From Yarrowia lipolytica (taxonomy: Eukaryota; Ascomycota; Dipodascomycetes; Dipodascales): a stretch of 64,000 nucleotides of DNA. Shown here piece after piece: positions 21,602-32,016 of this stretch. Below the pieces are notes generated by a model. The model was not told the DNA's origin. It did not search any database and saw only the letters and a program-made list of their open reading frames with translations. How positions within the stretch are numbered: the stretch's first letter is position 1; each line of letters opens with the position of its first letter. The stretch covers positions 372,001 to 436,000 of the forward strand of contig NC_090772.1 in NCBI RefSeq assembly GCF_001761485.1, read 5' to 3'. The position numbers and the translations under genes are program-made.

Positions 21602-21979
21602 CTAGTAAGTACCCTCGGAATCGGCTTCGATGGAGTAGATGACCGGGTCGGAGGAGTCTATAAGAGCTTCAACAACAGCTAGGCCTTGCGAAACTCGGCC
21701 GAAAATGGACGCGTTCGTGAGTTCGGGGATGGGGGCAACGGAAATAATCAGTTGCTTGTCGAGGAAGGCTACAATTCCAGCTCCAGTGATTTTCAGACTG
21801 TCAACAGCAGGAGGCGAGGACTTGGAAACAGAAACACCCAGATACTTATCGGACTTGGAGATGGGTTTCTCAGAAATTTGGTTGAGATCGACGAGAGATT
21901 CAAATTCCAACACGGCAGCCTGGTTGTCTTGGTCGTAGAGCTCGAGCTGAAATTTTCCGCACGAAGTCGTTACCAGCAT
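21602..21979 (-). CDS. Degenerate cyclophilin-like protein
   Basis: A 125-residue ORF. The start (LVTTSCGKFQLELYDQDNQAAVLEFESLV) follows the first strands of PPIL3/Cwc27-type cyclophilins (TxxGxxxxELY...A..F..L). The end (IISVAPIPELTNASIFGRVSQGLAVVEALI) follows the last strands (F.ITxAPxPxLD...VFGRVxxGxxVVEAI). The middle, which in active enzymes carries the FHRxxxxFMxQGGD catalytic stretch, is missing or replaced, and the total is ~35 residues shorter than the domain norm. It therefore should not have prolyl isomerase activity; it may be a binding-only fold or a decaying gene. The reading frame is intact, which argues for some retained role. It lies 65 bases upstream of SDH6 on the same strand. 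Confidence 0.65.
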   Translation of the reverse strand: MLVTTSCGKFQLELYDQDNQAAVLEFESLVDLNQISEKPISKSDKYLGVSVSKSSPPAVDSLKITGAGIVAFLDKQLIISVAPIPELTNASIFGRVSQGLAVVEALIDSSDPVIYSIEADSEGTY

Positions 21980-22755
21980 TGGAGGTTGGGGAAGGCAGGA
22001 GCAAAGTTGCAGGCGAACTTTATATGACGTGTGGAAAGATGGGGGTGGTTGTTGAAGACCATATTGGTCATATATAGTTATTGCAGCTTGAGGGCGGCTT
22101 AATACCAGTGCGTTAGTTTCATTTATTGTGTTTCAATCGAATGAGTTGCTGTGTAAGTCGTTTATAAAAGACCCGGTTTTGCTGAGGTCGGAGGAACCTT
22201 ATTTGTTGAAAGATTTATTTATTTTTCTGGGCGTCATGTAGGGTTGTTGACTAATTACTTGAACTCTTCGGATGTGAATATGATGTGACCTGAATGAGCG
22301 GGCCGGGGAGAGTTCGTAGGTGATTAAACGATATAATGATCATATTTATAGTGCTAAAATCATATCTAATGTACCTGCAACGGTTTCACAACTTCCATGG
22401 GGTAGTCATTTGCACATTTGTGATCACCACGTTTAGTTGGGATCGTCTCTATGTGCTGAACTGAGGTAAGTGAAGTCAGTTAAAGTTTCCGTCTGAGTTG
22501 CGAAGTTAACGTCATTATGATAATCATTACCACTAGTTTGACACAGTTGGTCGGATTGCTACTCGACATTTGATCAGCTTCTGGAGTTGCGACATTTGCT
22601 CATTCACGTCTTCAGCCCAAAATCAGCTGCCCTTAAATTCTTCACAACCCCAAGTCGAACTCGCAACTACCTGCATCCATATGCATGTGTATTTTGACCT
22701 CCCACCTAGGAGCCCAAATCATCACCAAATTACACAACCACTTCGCTCACGCAAA
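21980..22755. other. Intergenic region between divergent genes
   Basis: About 780 bases shared by the cyclophilin-like gene (-) and THOC7 (+). Contains ordinary AT-rich promoter DNA. No RNA gene is recognised. Confidence 0.5.
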
Positions 22756-23776
22756 ATGACACAATCTCAAGAAGGTGAGTATCGCGTCTGAAGGCAATTT
22801 CCCATATTTCACTAACACAGATTATGCGGTTACACAGCGGGTGTTGGTCAACGATGCGCTCTACAAGCGTATTGCGAAGACCGTCACTGCCATGACGCTG
22901 CTGAAGGAGGCTGATCCGGAGCTCAAACAGCAGCTGGCTTCGGATTTGCGAGCCTACAGACTCATGCTGACTAAACTCAAGCTGCAAAAGTCCATGAACG
23001 CGCAAGAGGTTGAGAAACTGAATGCCCAGGCTGGAGAGGCATCCCAAGAGACTGAGCGGCTTCAACAGACGACGGCTGAGCTGGAGGCACAACTTGCGGA
23101 GGCTCGCAGAATTCAGCAGCAGAAGAAACAGTACACAGATCTCACGTCGGAGCTTCTACGGCCATACAAGGTGGAGGTGACGCTGACTAGAGAGAAGGAG
23201 CCTAGCGCGATCAAGGAGGAGGAGAAGGCTGGTGTGAGGGGAGAGGAAGAAGAAGAGGAGGAGACTGCTCCTATGCCGGCAGTTGCTTCGCGGTCTCATA
23301 CTCCTCAGACAGAGGACTCTCCACGACGTCATGGAGATGAAGACGAAACAGAAGAGGCGGATAATGACGATGACGACGAAGATGTGGAAATGAAAGATGA
23401 GGATGCAGACAACAGCATGGATATTGACGATGAGGACGAGGAAATCACAGTGCCCGAGTACGAGACTTATAACGAAATTATCAACGCACATCTGTTCCGA
23501 ACACGAGCAGAAGCAGCACAGCTTAACCAGGAGCTGGAGCAGGACATTGCGGATCTCAAGGTTACCAACAGTCAGTACGAGGCTACGTGGCAGCAGCGCC
23601 GGCATCGATTTCTCGAAATCATCGCCTCCCTGCATACTTTCCAGGGCGATATTCAGACAGAGAAGGCTGAGCAGGAACGGCGAGCTGCTGAACGAGAAGA
23701 GGAAGAGAAGAAGCGACAGGAGGAAGATGACAACGCTGATGATAATGATGGAGAGAACGGCAACGGTGATGAATGA
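22756..23776 (+). CDS. THOC7: THO complex subunit THOC7-like, spliced
   Basis: Exon 1 is 22756-22774 (ATG plus six codons' worth, 19 bases) and exon 2 is 22821-23776. They are separated by a 46-base intron with GTGAGT and CTAACACAG ends. The product is 324 residues beginning MTQSQEDYAVTQRVLVNDAL. Two coiled-coil blocks (about residues 55-115 and 230-300) flank a long acidic, glutamate/aspartate-rich insertion. The segments LAEARRIQQQKKQYTDL and WQQRRHRFLEIIASLHTFQ match the metazoan THOC7 pattern (AKRIRKNRQEYDAL; RRKQF..LL..I..LQ). THO couples transcription to mRNA export and prevents R-loops. S. cerevisiae has the diverged Mft1 in this place. The acidic insertion is longer than in animals. 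Confidence 0.8.
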
Positions 23777-24070
23777 TGTTGATGGTATTGGTCATATATA
23801 CTGGTAAATTAATGGATTTGTATTTAATGTTGTACAAGTATTGATGTTGTACATTTTACATCTGTGTGTGTGTGTGTGTGTGTGTGGAGTGTGTGTGTGA
23901 GTGTGTGTTGTGGGTGGTTGGGTGGGTGATGTGTGTTTGCGTCCTACAGCAAAGGTGGGGGGCAGCAAATTGGTTGATGCTCGCGCCTGCGCTCCTTTTC
24001 TCTGTCAAAAATACGTTAATTTATTATCTATTGTGCCCAACGCGCATGCTGATCTCAAGAGAAGATCTCC
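23777..24070. repeat. TG-rich spacer between convergent genes
   Basis: The ~290-base gap between the 3' ends of THOC7 and BIG1 holds a (TG)n microsatellite at 23862-23886, followed by further TG/GGGTGG-rich sequence to about 23940. Z-DNA-forming repeats between convergent genes may act in termination; that is inference. Confidence 0.75.
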
Positions 24071-24919
24071 CTAATTCTGCTTCTTCTGTCGAACCAGCTC
24101 AGGATCCTTCTCAAAGGCTCCGTAGGAAATCTGCAGAGAACCGATCCAGTTGAGAGCAAAGAGCATGACGGAGACCAGCAGCAGCGAAACAATGATGGCC
24201 ATGAAAATACCGGGCGAGAAGAACTGGTACTTCTGGAACAAGTTGTCCTTAACCTTCTCGTCGGACTCCTCCCGGGTGTGCTGCTGGGTGAACTGGTATT
24301 CCTCCTCTTCCTCGATCTGGTTATGTCCAGGAGAAGACACGTAAATTAGCATGTAGTTTGGCGAAGGCAGACGGCCGAGAACGGCCTTGAGCACGTTGTC
24401 GTGGGCCTTGAGAACGGCCTCTCGCTCCTCTCCGGTCTCGTTGGTCAGCTCGTCCAGCTGAACCTGCATAATTCGGGGCTTTGTGTCGACGTAGGTCGCA
24501 AACTTGCCAGTGCGGCCGTCCACAATCACATTAGCAGCTCCGCAAGTCTCCTCGAGGTGCATGAGGGCGCCCTGAGGAAGCTGTCGCTCTGTGTCGCTGA
24601 ACACGTGGTTAGACACAAACGACGACTTGGCGTTGCCCACAACTCGATGCAGGAAGGGGGTCAGCGCGGCGTCCTCAAGGTCGGATGCGTGCAGTCCGGG
24701 CTGTGACACAAAGACATATGTGTCGGCAGGACAACCCACAATCGCATGATTGACCAAATCGTCGAAATCTCGAGCAGACGAGGCCTGCTGCACGGAGTTG
24801 GAGAGAGACGAATCGAGCGATGCCACCGATGACAGAATCACGTGGGGAGACGAGTTGGAAAAGGCCAGGGCCGGGGCCACCAGACTAGCCACCAATGGAA
24901 TCAGAGTGTTGAGCTTCAT
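24071..24919 (-). CDS. BIG1: Big1-like ER membrane protein
   Basis: A 282-residue type I membrane protein. Residues 1-19 (MKLNTLIPLVASLVAPALA) are a signal peptide, a lumenal domain follows, and one membrane helix spans about 236-258. It is followed by the family signature SLQISYGAFEKDPE. The last four residues, KKQN, form a KKXX ER-retrieval signal. Fungal Big1 proteins (the ATP6AP1/Voa1 superfamily) are needed for beta-1,6-glucan synthesis and relate to V-ATPase assembly factors. The start at 24919 was chosen because it puts the signal peptide at the N-terminus; the frame stays open upstream with a His-rich stretch that is unlikely to be coding. Two lumenal cysteines (63 and 126) could pair. 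Confidence 0.85.
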   Translation of the reverse strand: MKLNTLIPLVASLVAPALAFSNSSPHVILSSVASLDSSLSNSVQQASSARDFDDLVNHAIVGCPADTYVFVSQPGLHASDLEDAALTPFLHRVVGNAKSSFVSNHVFSDTERQLPQGALMHLEETCGAANVIVDGRTGKFATYVDTKPRIMQVQLDELTNETGEEREAVLKAHDNVLKAVLGRLPSPNYMLIYVSSPGHNQIEEEEEYQFTQQHTREESDEKVKDNLFQKYQFFSPGIFMAIIVSLLLVSVMLFALNWIGSLQISYGAFEKDPELVRQKKQN

Positions 24920-25473
24920 TCTGCGATTGTCGTGATGAGAATGGTGATGGTGGTGTCGGTCATGCACGATATGCATGCTGGGATAGGGTTGGTAGGGTAA
25001 GCCAGAGAGACGAGAGAAGGCTTTAGACGGTGATTGTGTTGGTGTAGGGAAGGACGATTTTTCTCTGAAATGAGCAGCATACAATTTTTCTTCGCATCTT
25101 GTATGTTTTATAATCTCTATCCGCGAGTGTTTTTTTTTTATATTGTTTAGTGTGGAACGTACATACTGGACACACACACTGTAGGAGGATCTTCTTAGGG
25201 GTTAATGAACTGTGTTTGGGCATCTTGTGATTTCTTCTTGGATGTGCGGGTGTCCATGAGCTTGAAATGCCCCATTGCTTGCGGTGCCTCAATGACACCA
25301 ATGATTTATCACCAGTGATTTCATCTACTCCAGTATGCATATAAAAGTATACAGTATCTTCCTACTCTCCTATAAAGCTCTGGCCAAAAGAGACCGACGA
25401 GCAGTATGCAGAACCACAGCAACATTGACCCCCTACACAGTTGTATACAACGCTTATTCTATCTATAATACAT
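24920..25473. other. Intergenic region
   Basis: About 550 bases upstream of BIG1 and downstream of GCS1. A T-rich tract and GTGTGTCCAGTATGTACG-like AT-rich sequence are visible, but no gene. Confidence 0.45.
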
Positions 25474-26826
25474 CTAATCATCCTTCTTAGACTTGGGCTC
25501 CATCTCGGGCTCAGCCTCGGGCTCAACCTCCTCAAGAGGCTCCTTGTCTTGCTCCTCGACCTTCTCAGCCTCCTTTTCCTCGGCTCCATCAACCTTCTCA
25601 GTCTTCTCCTTTGCCTCAGCCTCCTTGGCAGCCTTCTCGGCCTCAGCCTTGGCAGCCAGAGCTCGCTCCTTGGCAGAGGGCTTCTTCGCCTTGGGGGCCT
25701 CAGTAGCCGAAGGAGCAGCAGCAGGGGGAACAGCGTCCTTGGTGACCTTGGCCACCTGCTCGTCCTCGTCCTCGTCCTCCACTCCATCGTCGTCCCACTC
25801 GTTCCATTCGCCCCAGTCCTCACCGTCGGCAGTCTTTCCGAATCCAGTCATGTTGGATTTACCCTTGGGTTTGAGATGAGAAAAGGGATCCTCATCGGAC
25901 TCGTCCTCGTACTGGATCAGGTTTCGCGACTCGCCGGGTCGGCTGTAGCCCTGGGGATCGCCCTCGTTGCCCTCCACGAACTCGTGGAACCGGTCCAGAC
26001 CCCGTTTACTCTCCTTCTGAACGGTTTCTCCCAGCTTCTGTGCGTGCTCCAAAGCAGTCTTTGTGTACTCGGACTCCTGGATGTTCTGGACAGTAGGCTT
26101 AATGTACTGGTTGTTGACTTCAGTCGACATCTGGCTGACGGTCTTGGAAAATAGACCCCAGCCCTTGGTCAGAGTGCCCAGAGGATCGGCCTGGAAGTTG
26201 TCCATCGTGATGGTGGCACCGGGTCGGTTGTTGGACGAGACGGGAGCGGGAGTGTTGCCAAATCCGGAGTACTTGCCGCCCTCCGAAGGTCGAACGTCAG
26301 CAGATCGAGATGCGTTCTTAGCACCCAGACCCTCGAAAAAGGCCACGTTAGAGCCCTGGGGAGTCAGATCGGACTCGCCAGATCGACTGGAGTCACGTGA
26401 CTTGGAGGGGGCAACACTGGGGGTGGCACCCTCCTTCTCGGGGACGTACTCGGTGCCCTCGATCTCACTGGTTAGGTAGTTCATGTAATTTCGAGCCACC
26501 ACCGAGTTGTACTTTTGCTTGATGGGAGTATCTCTGGCCATACCGGCCTTGTCGAAAAACTCGTGGGCCCGCTGGTTGCCACCTTTCTCCATCCGCTCCA
26601 TCTCGTCGGGCTTGAACTGATCCATCGAGATAGATCGCACAAACGAGATATGCACTCCCAGACCTCTGTGCACTCCGGCGCACTCCAGGCAGATGAAGAT
26701 GCCGTACTTGGGGGAGGCCCATTGCGGGTTGGGGGCATCACAGTCAAAACATTTTTTGTTGGCACCGTCCTTCTGCAGCGCCAGAAGCCGTTTTTTGTTG
26801 GCAGGATCCACAGTCCAGTTGGGCAT
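25474..26826 (-). CDS. GCS1: ArfGAP Gcs1-like
   Basis: A 450-residue GTPase-activating protein for Arf1-type GTPases, acting in Golgi-ER and post-Golgi vesicle traffic. The N-terminal ArfGAP domain has the zinc finger C26-x2-C29-x16-C46-x2-C49 (KKCFDCDAPNPQWASPKYG...CLEC). The arginine finger is Arg54 in GVHRGLGVHISFVRS. The beginning (WTVDPANKKRLLALQKDGANKKC) is nearly the same as yeast Gcs1. A FFEGLGAKNASRS segment further on could be an ALPS-type curvature sensor. The C-terminal ~120 residues are a long Lys/Glu/Ala-rich charged tail, making it ~100 residues longer than S. cerevisiae Gcs1 (352). The start is the first ATG and matches the family start. Confidence 0.93.
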   Translation of the reverse strand: MPNWTVDPANKKRLLALQKDGANKKCFDCDAPNPQWASPKYGIFICLECAGVHRGLGVHISFVRSISMDQFKPDEMERMEKGGNQRAHEFFDKAGMARDTPIKQKYNSVVARNYMNYLTSEIEGTEYVPEKEGATPSVAPSKSRDSSRSGESDLTPQGSNVAFFEGLGAKNASRSADVRPSEGGKYSGFGNTPAPVSSNNRPGATITMDNFQADPLGTLTKGWGLFSKTVSQMSTEVNNQYIKPTVQNIQESEYTKTALEHAQKLGETVQKESKRGLDRFHEFVEGNEGDPQGYSRPGESRNLIQYEDESDEDPFSHLKPKGKSNMTGFGKTADGEDWGEWNEWDDDGVEDEDEDEQVAKVTKDAVPPAAAPSATEAPKAKKPSAKERALAAKAEAEKAAKEAEAKEKTEKVDGAEEKEAEKVEEQDKEPLEEVEPEAEPEMEPKSKKDD

Positions 26827-28224
26827 TGTGTCGTAGGTTGTAAGATGACAGGTTGTGTCTTGTCGAAGTTTATTGTCAAAACCTCACGACAATGTAGGAA
26901 GGTGTACATGTGGGGATGGGTGGAGATGCATATATATCTCGCTTGGGGAGGGGGGTGCTTGGGTGTCGGAGAAGTCACCTGACCCACACTTCCTGCCAAT
27001 ATCCGTCTATTATCTTGAAAATACCAGGTTACGTGTACCAGGTAATTTCGTTTTACGTGACGTGTTTAGAGACAAGTCAAAGTTTGCCTTTCCACATGTC
27101 GTGTAACATGATACGAGCAACTGTGACTTGTAGTATGGAGATTGGGGTAGATTGGTCTTTGGTGCGAGGAGAGATGGACTATTGAGTGTGGGACATGTTA
27201 TATTGTGTCTTTAGTCTCTACTGTATGTACTGTACATACTGTACTTGTACTTGTACTTGTAGTTGTACTTTTACTTGTTACTGGGTTACAGTAGCTTGCA
27301 TGCTTCTTGTACTGAATGTGAGTCTCGTGTTGCAGCAATGCGACGACCTACGGTCCACCAAGAAGCAGACAGTCTAAGATGGATCAAAACCGACACCGAG
27401 GATCGAAGGAGAGGTGAGAGGAAGGGAAAAGATGGATACACGATGGCTCTGTATTGGTACGACGGACTCGTAATCATCACAATTTTCTGCTGCCATCAAT
27501 CTCATACATGTTTGTATGCGCTACTACTGTATACCTGGAACTTTACCGTACAGTATGTATTAGATACCCCATAAGAGCGTCGTATTTATTAAATGATTCT
27601 AATTGTTACTTATATCGAAGGCATTATTGTAATATTTATAGACATGTTGGTGGTCTCGTGGCCTATTCATTGACATGGTTCCATAGCAGGTTAGCTTCTA
27701 TTGCACGACAACAAGTAAAAGTACAAGTCCCATACTCTACAGTAGTAGCGTCTTCAAAATCGAGACCTGAACAGAATCTATAGGTACAAGTACAGGAACA
27801 AGCATTTAGGATCCAAGAGTGGATTACAATGTCTCATTGAAAAGCTCATGATCTCAGGGGCAGAGTTGTGCAGCCTGTTCTCTTCCATCCCGCAACATAT
27901 GAGAACATCTCTATATAACTTCTTCTGCCGCTTTCATCACTGTGATATCCTCTCAATTGGATACTCATATGACCGAACTGCTACCTTGACCTTCGTCTCG
28001 ATTGTTCCCCTCGTTCCTCGTCGTGGTTCCACTCGATTTGAACACAAACCAGATCAGAGTTCATTTATTCTGAGCGAGTCGCACGGATAGAGCGGGTACT
28101 CCAGAGGGCACTACAATTATAAATCGGTACCGGCAGTAGTAGCAGGCGTGTAGGGTCTACGGTCCTTTTTCTTAGATCTAATTAACTGTGGTGCGCAGCT
28201 CTGTATGCATCAATACACAGCGGA

Positions 28225-28271
28225 ATGTTGACAAACCCCGATGACACATGTTGACAAAACATCGATGGCAC
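28225..28271. repeat. Imperfect 23/24-base tandem repeat, two copies
   Basis: The copies at 28225-28247 and 28248-28271 share ATGTTGACAAA and a GATGRCAC end, with small differences in the middle. Confidence 0.7.
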
Positions 28272-29233
28272 ACAGCGCAAGTATCATGGAGCCTCGTGTC
28301 ATGTTGGAACGTCGACCGTACACTATTATGTACTCGATAGCGTGATTTTTGCCGTTCCGCTTTAGGTCATTTATGAGCAATTAGGACTACTGTACAGTAA
28401 GGTGATCTAACTGAGCATATTGCTTTTTTTGGAGGTCGGATTGAATGGGCAGGCAGGCAGAAGAGGGGCCAATGAGAGCCTCATCTTGATTCTGTAAACC
28501 CCAGCACAAGTACAGTATGTATGAATGAGTACTCGCATCGTACTTATTGAAATATTAAATGTGACTCTTTCGGCCTGCATACATGTCCAATACAGGCTAT
28601 ATCTCCGATTGTATGGCTGCCGAGGTGTCCTTGGTACGAGGACTTATTTGTTACTCCACTCAAGTGAGCCAATGGAAAGTCTGGGGATTTTATCAGATCA
28701 ATGGGGTCGATCCCACGTGATGACCAACCTTGCTGGACCCAAAAATACCCCGAGAGTTTGCAAAAACCAATTAAACTGAATCAAATGTTTCACCTAGGAG
28801 ATCTCTTATTATAATTTTTGAGGCATATCATCATTGAACGGTTCTAGTTGTGTAAACACTTTCCAATTGCGAGAAGATTGACTGTCACAGTGAAGATTTC
28901 TTGTTACACTCTGCACCTTCAAGTCAGCGTCATCGAAGCAGCAGCCTCCGTGGTGCCGAATCTGTAGCTGCAAACAGTCATAAAGTTGACAATTGCCAGA
29001 AAGCCTGTTACATTAGACACATTGATGCGAAAACGGAGCAAGTGGGTGTAAGGCAATCGGTGTATAAGGCGACATATGGACTCGCTTGCACGTAGTGTAA
29101 TTTCTGTATCCAACGCTGAACAGCCTGCTTATGCTGCGCTGGGTAGGGGCTCAAGACGCCCCAATGACGTCACTGGCAATACAATGGAGGTCGGTGGGCC
29201 AGTGAACATGATGAAACCCGACCACAACGTCTT

Positions 29234-29249
29234 CACGTGTAGTCACGTG
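29234..29249. promoter_or_regulatory. Inverted pair of CACGTG E-boxes
   Basis: CACGTG at 29234-29239 and 29244-29249 with matching flanks, giving the inverted repeat TTCACGTG-TAGT-CACGTGAA. Such sites bind bHLH factors such as Cbf1. No gene is recognised close by. Confidence 0.55.
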
Positions 29250-31080
29250 AAACAGCTGTCTGACCAGTGAAATCGCTCACCTGCCGCAATACTGCAGCCA
29301 ACGCAATTAATGCAAGCAAGCGAGCTTGGCGGCGGGACCCAGACCAATAATTGCCCTTTTGGGATCGTGGAGCAGGTTCGTGAGGTAGCGTCATGGTCGC
29401 CTTTGCTGGCTTCTGAGGCTTGCTTTTCGGAGCCATCAGAGTTGAAGCCGTTCGCAATACAGTGTCCGTCTTTACAGCCAATTACACGGAGCATTTCCCC
29501 TGAAAAATTTCGGTTCCCAACCCACGCCCCTGTCTTCACAGTACAGTGTGAGCATACAGCATGCGTGCACTGTTGAGTATAGGGGGGATACAAGGAAGGT
29601 ATCTGACACTTTACCACTTTACCGCATTGGGGCGGGTGCTCTCGATCGAGCAACTACGCAATACGCATCCCAAAAGACGACAATCCAGCAATTTGTGCCA
29701 GTGGACAGCGATAAAATCTACAACGAGGTTCAAACGACAGGTGGATTGACTCCTCGTACACGTAGCTCGTGTTATTTTTAGAAGAGGCTATTTTTGGCAA
29801 GAAGCGTGTGTGGAAACGTCCTCCACGCCCATAGTGGGTGAAGCGATGGCCAAATCGGACCAATAGTAACCATGGTGCGCCATTTGTATGCCGTTTACGG
29901 CGACGTTCACATCCACGATGCAGTTGTAGGGTAGCCATTGCCATAACTGGACAGCCTACAGTAGACTGTGCCTTACTGGCGCAAAATTGCAACCACGCGT
30001 GCATTTATTAGCCCAAATTTTATTTCGCAGTCGAGAGAAAAGGAGTGCTAAAAATAAAGCGACGGCTTCACTGGCTGGTTGAGACACGGAGATGGAAGGC
30101 TGGAATGGCTGGCAGCTGGGGCTGGTTGCAGCAGTGCAATATGGAGTGTTTACGAAGCCATTGAGCCATGAGGTGTCAGCAGGACAATGGTGGCACTAGC
30201 GATTGTTCTGCTGCATTCGACTGCACTGCCAAGGACGCTCAGACGCTCGGAGCTGCACACTTCATTTAGGGACCGCCCAACGAACCCCTTGGACACGCAT
30301 GGCACGATTTCGTGTGTAAGGTTGACACGGTCCACCCAATTACTGGACTGTAGTCCTAATAGTACGTTGGTGTAGGCAGTTCCTGTGTGGTTCAAGACTA
30401 GTAGAGAGGCCGCGGCTGGCGCTGGTTTTGATAAAAATAGAAGCACAGACTTATACTACACCCACAATGGCGTCACCTTAGATGTTCCGCTCACAATAGC
30501 TCCGCCTCGGGAGCATTTGAAAGCCTCTGAAAGGACCTATAACAAAGTTGGCTAAACTCAGATCATGTCTCAAATGGGTAAAGTGATGGGCTGGACGAAC
30601 TCCTGGGGACCGGTTCGAGCCGTTGAAGTCTGCCATTCGGGACTGTTGATGATCCAAAACACCCGCCAACTTCAAACCCCACACTGCGCAACTGCACTGA
30701 TATTAATATCACGACACATGTACCTGCTTTATCATCTTGGCACAGACTCCAGCCTTCCCCTGTTGCGAACCAATTTATGCAAGCCATGCTTGAACCAAAG
30801 GCTAGTGGGACTTGGGTTCACCAACGGAATAGCCAGGAGTCGAGGAGCTCGACCCGCACGATCATAGCTGGAGTCAAGTAGACGGAATTTGAGAGATGGA
30901 AAACAACTAGGCGCCAAGAACCCGACTAGACTATGGCCCTTGGATGACCATAAGGCTCATCACGACCCAAAATAGCGCTGGCTACAGGCCCACACTTTAG
31001 AACACAGTGTAAAACAGTGCTGGACTAGAAAAACGCAAAACCGAACTTTCTCCAGCTCCCGTACCCCTCCACCCCTAGCT

Positions 31081-31088
31081 ATATAAAT
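31081..31088 (+). promoter_or_regulatory. TATA element of the PIR-repeat gene
   Basis: ATATAAAT lies 66 bases upstream of the start codon at 31147. A CA-rich leader (CACATACACACA) follows just before the ATG. Confidence 0.65.
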
Positions 31089-31146
31089 GGACCGGGGTCG
31101 CGTCTAGTTCTGCTCCCTATCCTGTCACTTATCACACATACACACA

Positions 31147-32016
31147 ATGCAGCTCTCTACTCTCGCTCTTCTGGTCGCCACCGCTGCCGCTCAGTCTGTC
31201 GTTGCCCAGATCCCCGACGGTCAGATCCAGGCCCAGTCTTCTGCTGAGGTCGCTTCTCCCAAGCCAGCTCCTGCCACCGCCCAGGCCCCCGTCTCTCAGA
31301 TCAACGACGGCCAGATCCAGGCCCCTAAGTCTACCGCTGCTCCTGCTCCCGCTCCCAAGCCCGAGACTGCCGCTGCCCCCGTCTCCCAGATTAACGACGG
31401 TCAGATCCAGGCTCCCAAGTCTACTGCTGCTCCTGCCCCCGCCCCCAAGGAGACTGCCCAGGCTCCCATCTCTCAGATCAACGACGGCCAGATCCAGGCT
31501 CCCAAGTCTACCGCTGCTCCTGCCCCCGCCCCCAAGGAGACTGCCCAGGCTCCTGTCTCTCAGATTAACGATGGTCAGATCCAGGCCCCCAAGTCTACCG
31601 CTGCTCCTGCTCCCGCCCCCAAGGAAACTGCCCAGGCTCCCGTCTCTCAGATTAACGACGGCCAGATCCAGGCTCCCAAGTCTACTGCTGCTCCTGCCCC
31701 CGCCCCCAAGGAGACTGCCCAGGCTCCCGTCTCTCAGATCAACGACGGCCAGATCCAGGCTCCCAAGTCCACTGCCGCTGCCCCCAAGGAGACTGCTCTT
31801 GCCCCTGTTTCTCAGATCCACGATGGCCAGATCCAGGCCCCCAACACCACCATCGCCATCAAGCCCACTGCTCAGGGTGTCGTCTCTCAGATCCACGATG
31901 GTCAGATCCAGGCTCCTGCCTCCACTGGCCCCGTCGCTGCCCAGGCTAACGGTGCCATCACCAACGGTGTCTCCATTGCTGGTGTCGTTGTTGCCGTCGC
32001 TGCCATTCTCCTCTAA
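31147..32016 (+). CDS. Secreted PIR-repeat cell-wall protein with a GPI tail
   Basis: A 289-residue protein. Residues 1-20 ([20 protein letters not shown]) are a signal peptide. Then come nine copies of the core [AS]QI-x-DGQIQA: one with Pro, six with Asn, two with His at x. They are spaced by Ala/Pro-rich linkers of the [19 protein letters not shown] type. The core matches the PIR motif, whose first Gln forms an alkali-labile ester bond to beta-1,3-glucan. The C-terminus ([23 protein letters not shown]) looks like a GPI attachment signal. There is no cysteine, so the four-Cys domain of classical Pir proteins is absent. Extremely uniform codon use (CAG, ATC, GCC, CCC) suggests high expression. 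Unit number may vary between strains, since the repeats are nearly identical. Confidence 0.88.
   Translation: MQLSTLALLVATAAAQSVVAQIPDGQIQAQSSAEVASPKPAPATAQAPVSQINDGQIQAPKSTAAPAPAPKPETAAAPVSQINDGQIQAPKSTAAPAPAPKETAQAPISQINDGQIQAPKSTAAPAPAPKETAQAPVSQINDGQIQAPKSTAAPAPAPKETAQAPVSQINDGQIQAPKSTAAPAPAPKETAQAPVSQINDGQIQAPKSTAAAPKETALAPVSQIHDGQIQAPNTTIAIKPTAQGVVSQIHDGQIQAPASTGPVAAQANGAITNGVSIAGVVVAVAAILL

Larger units (their letters stand above)
26827..31146. other. 4.3 kb gene-poor stretch
   Basis: No supportable gene. It contains: a (TACTTG)n-like array at 27241-27280; an imperfect tandem repeat of about 23 bases at 28225-28271 (units begin ATGTTGACAAA); a CACGTG at 28714-28719; and an inverted pair of CACGTG sites at 29234-29249. 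Many TACAAGTA and TACAGTA words are also present. From 28.9 to 30.5 kb base composition is closer to 50% GC and frames of about 100-136 residues appear, but none looks like protein. The last 80 bases are the promoter of the PIR-repeat gene. Confidence 0.45.
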
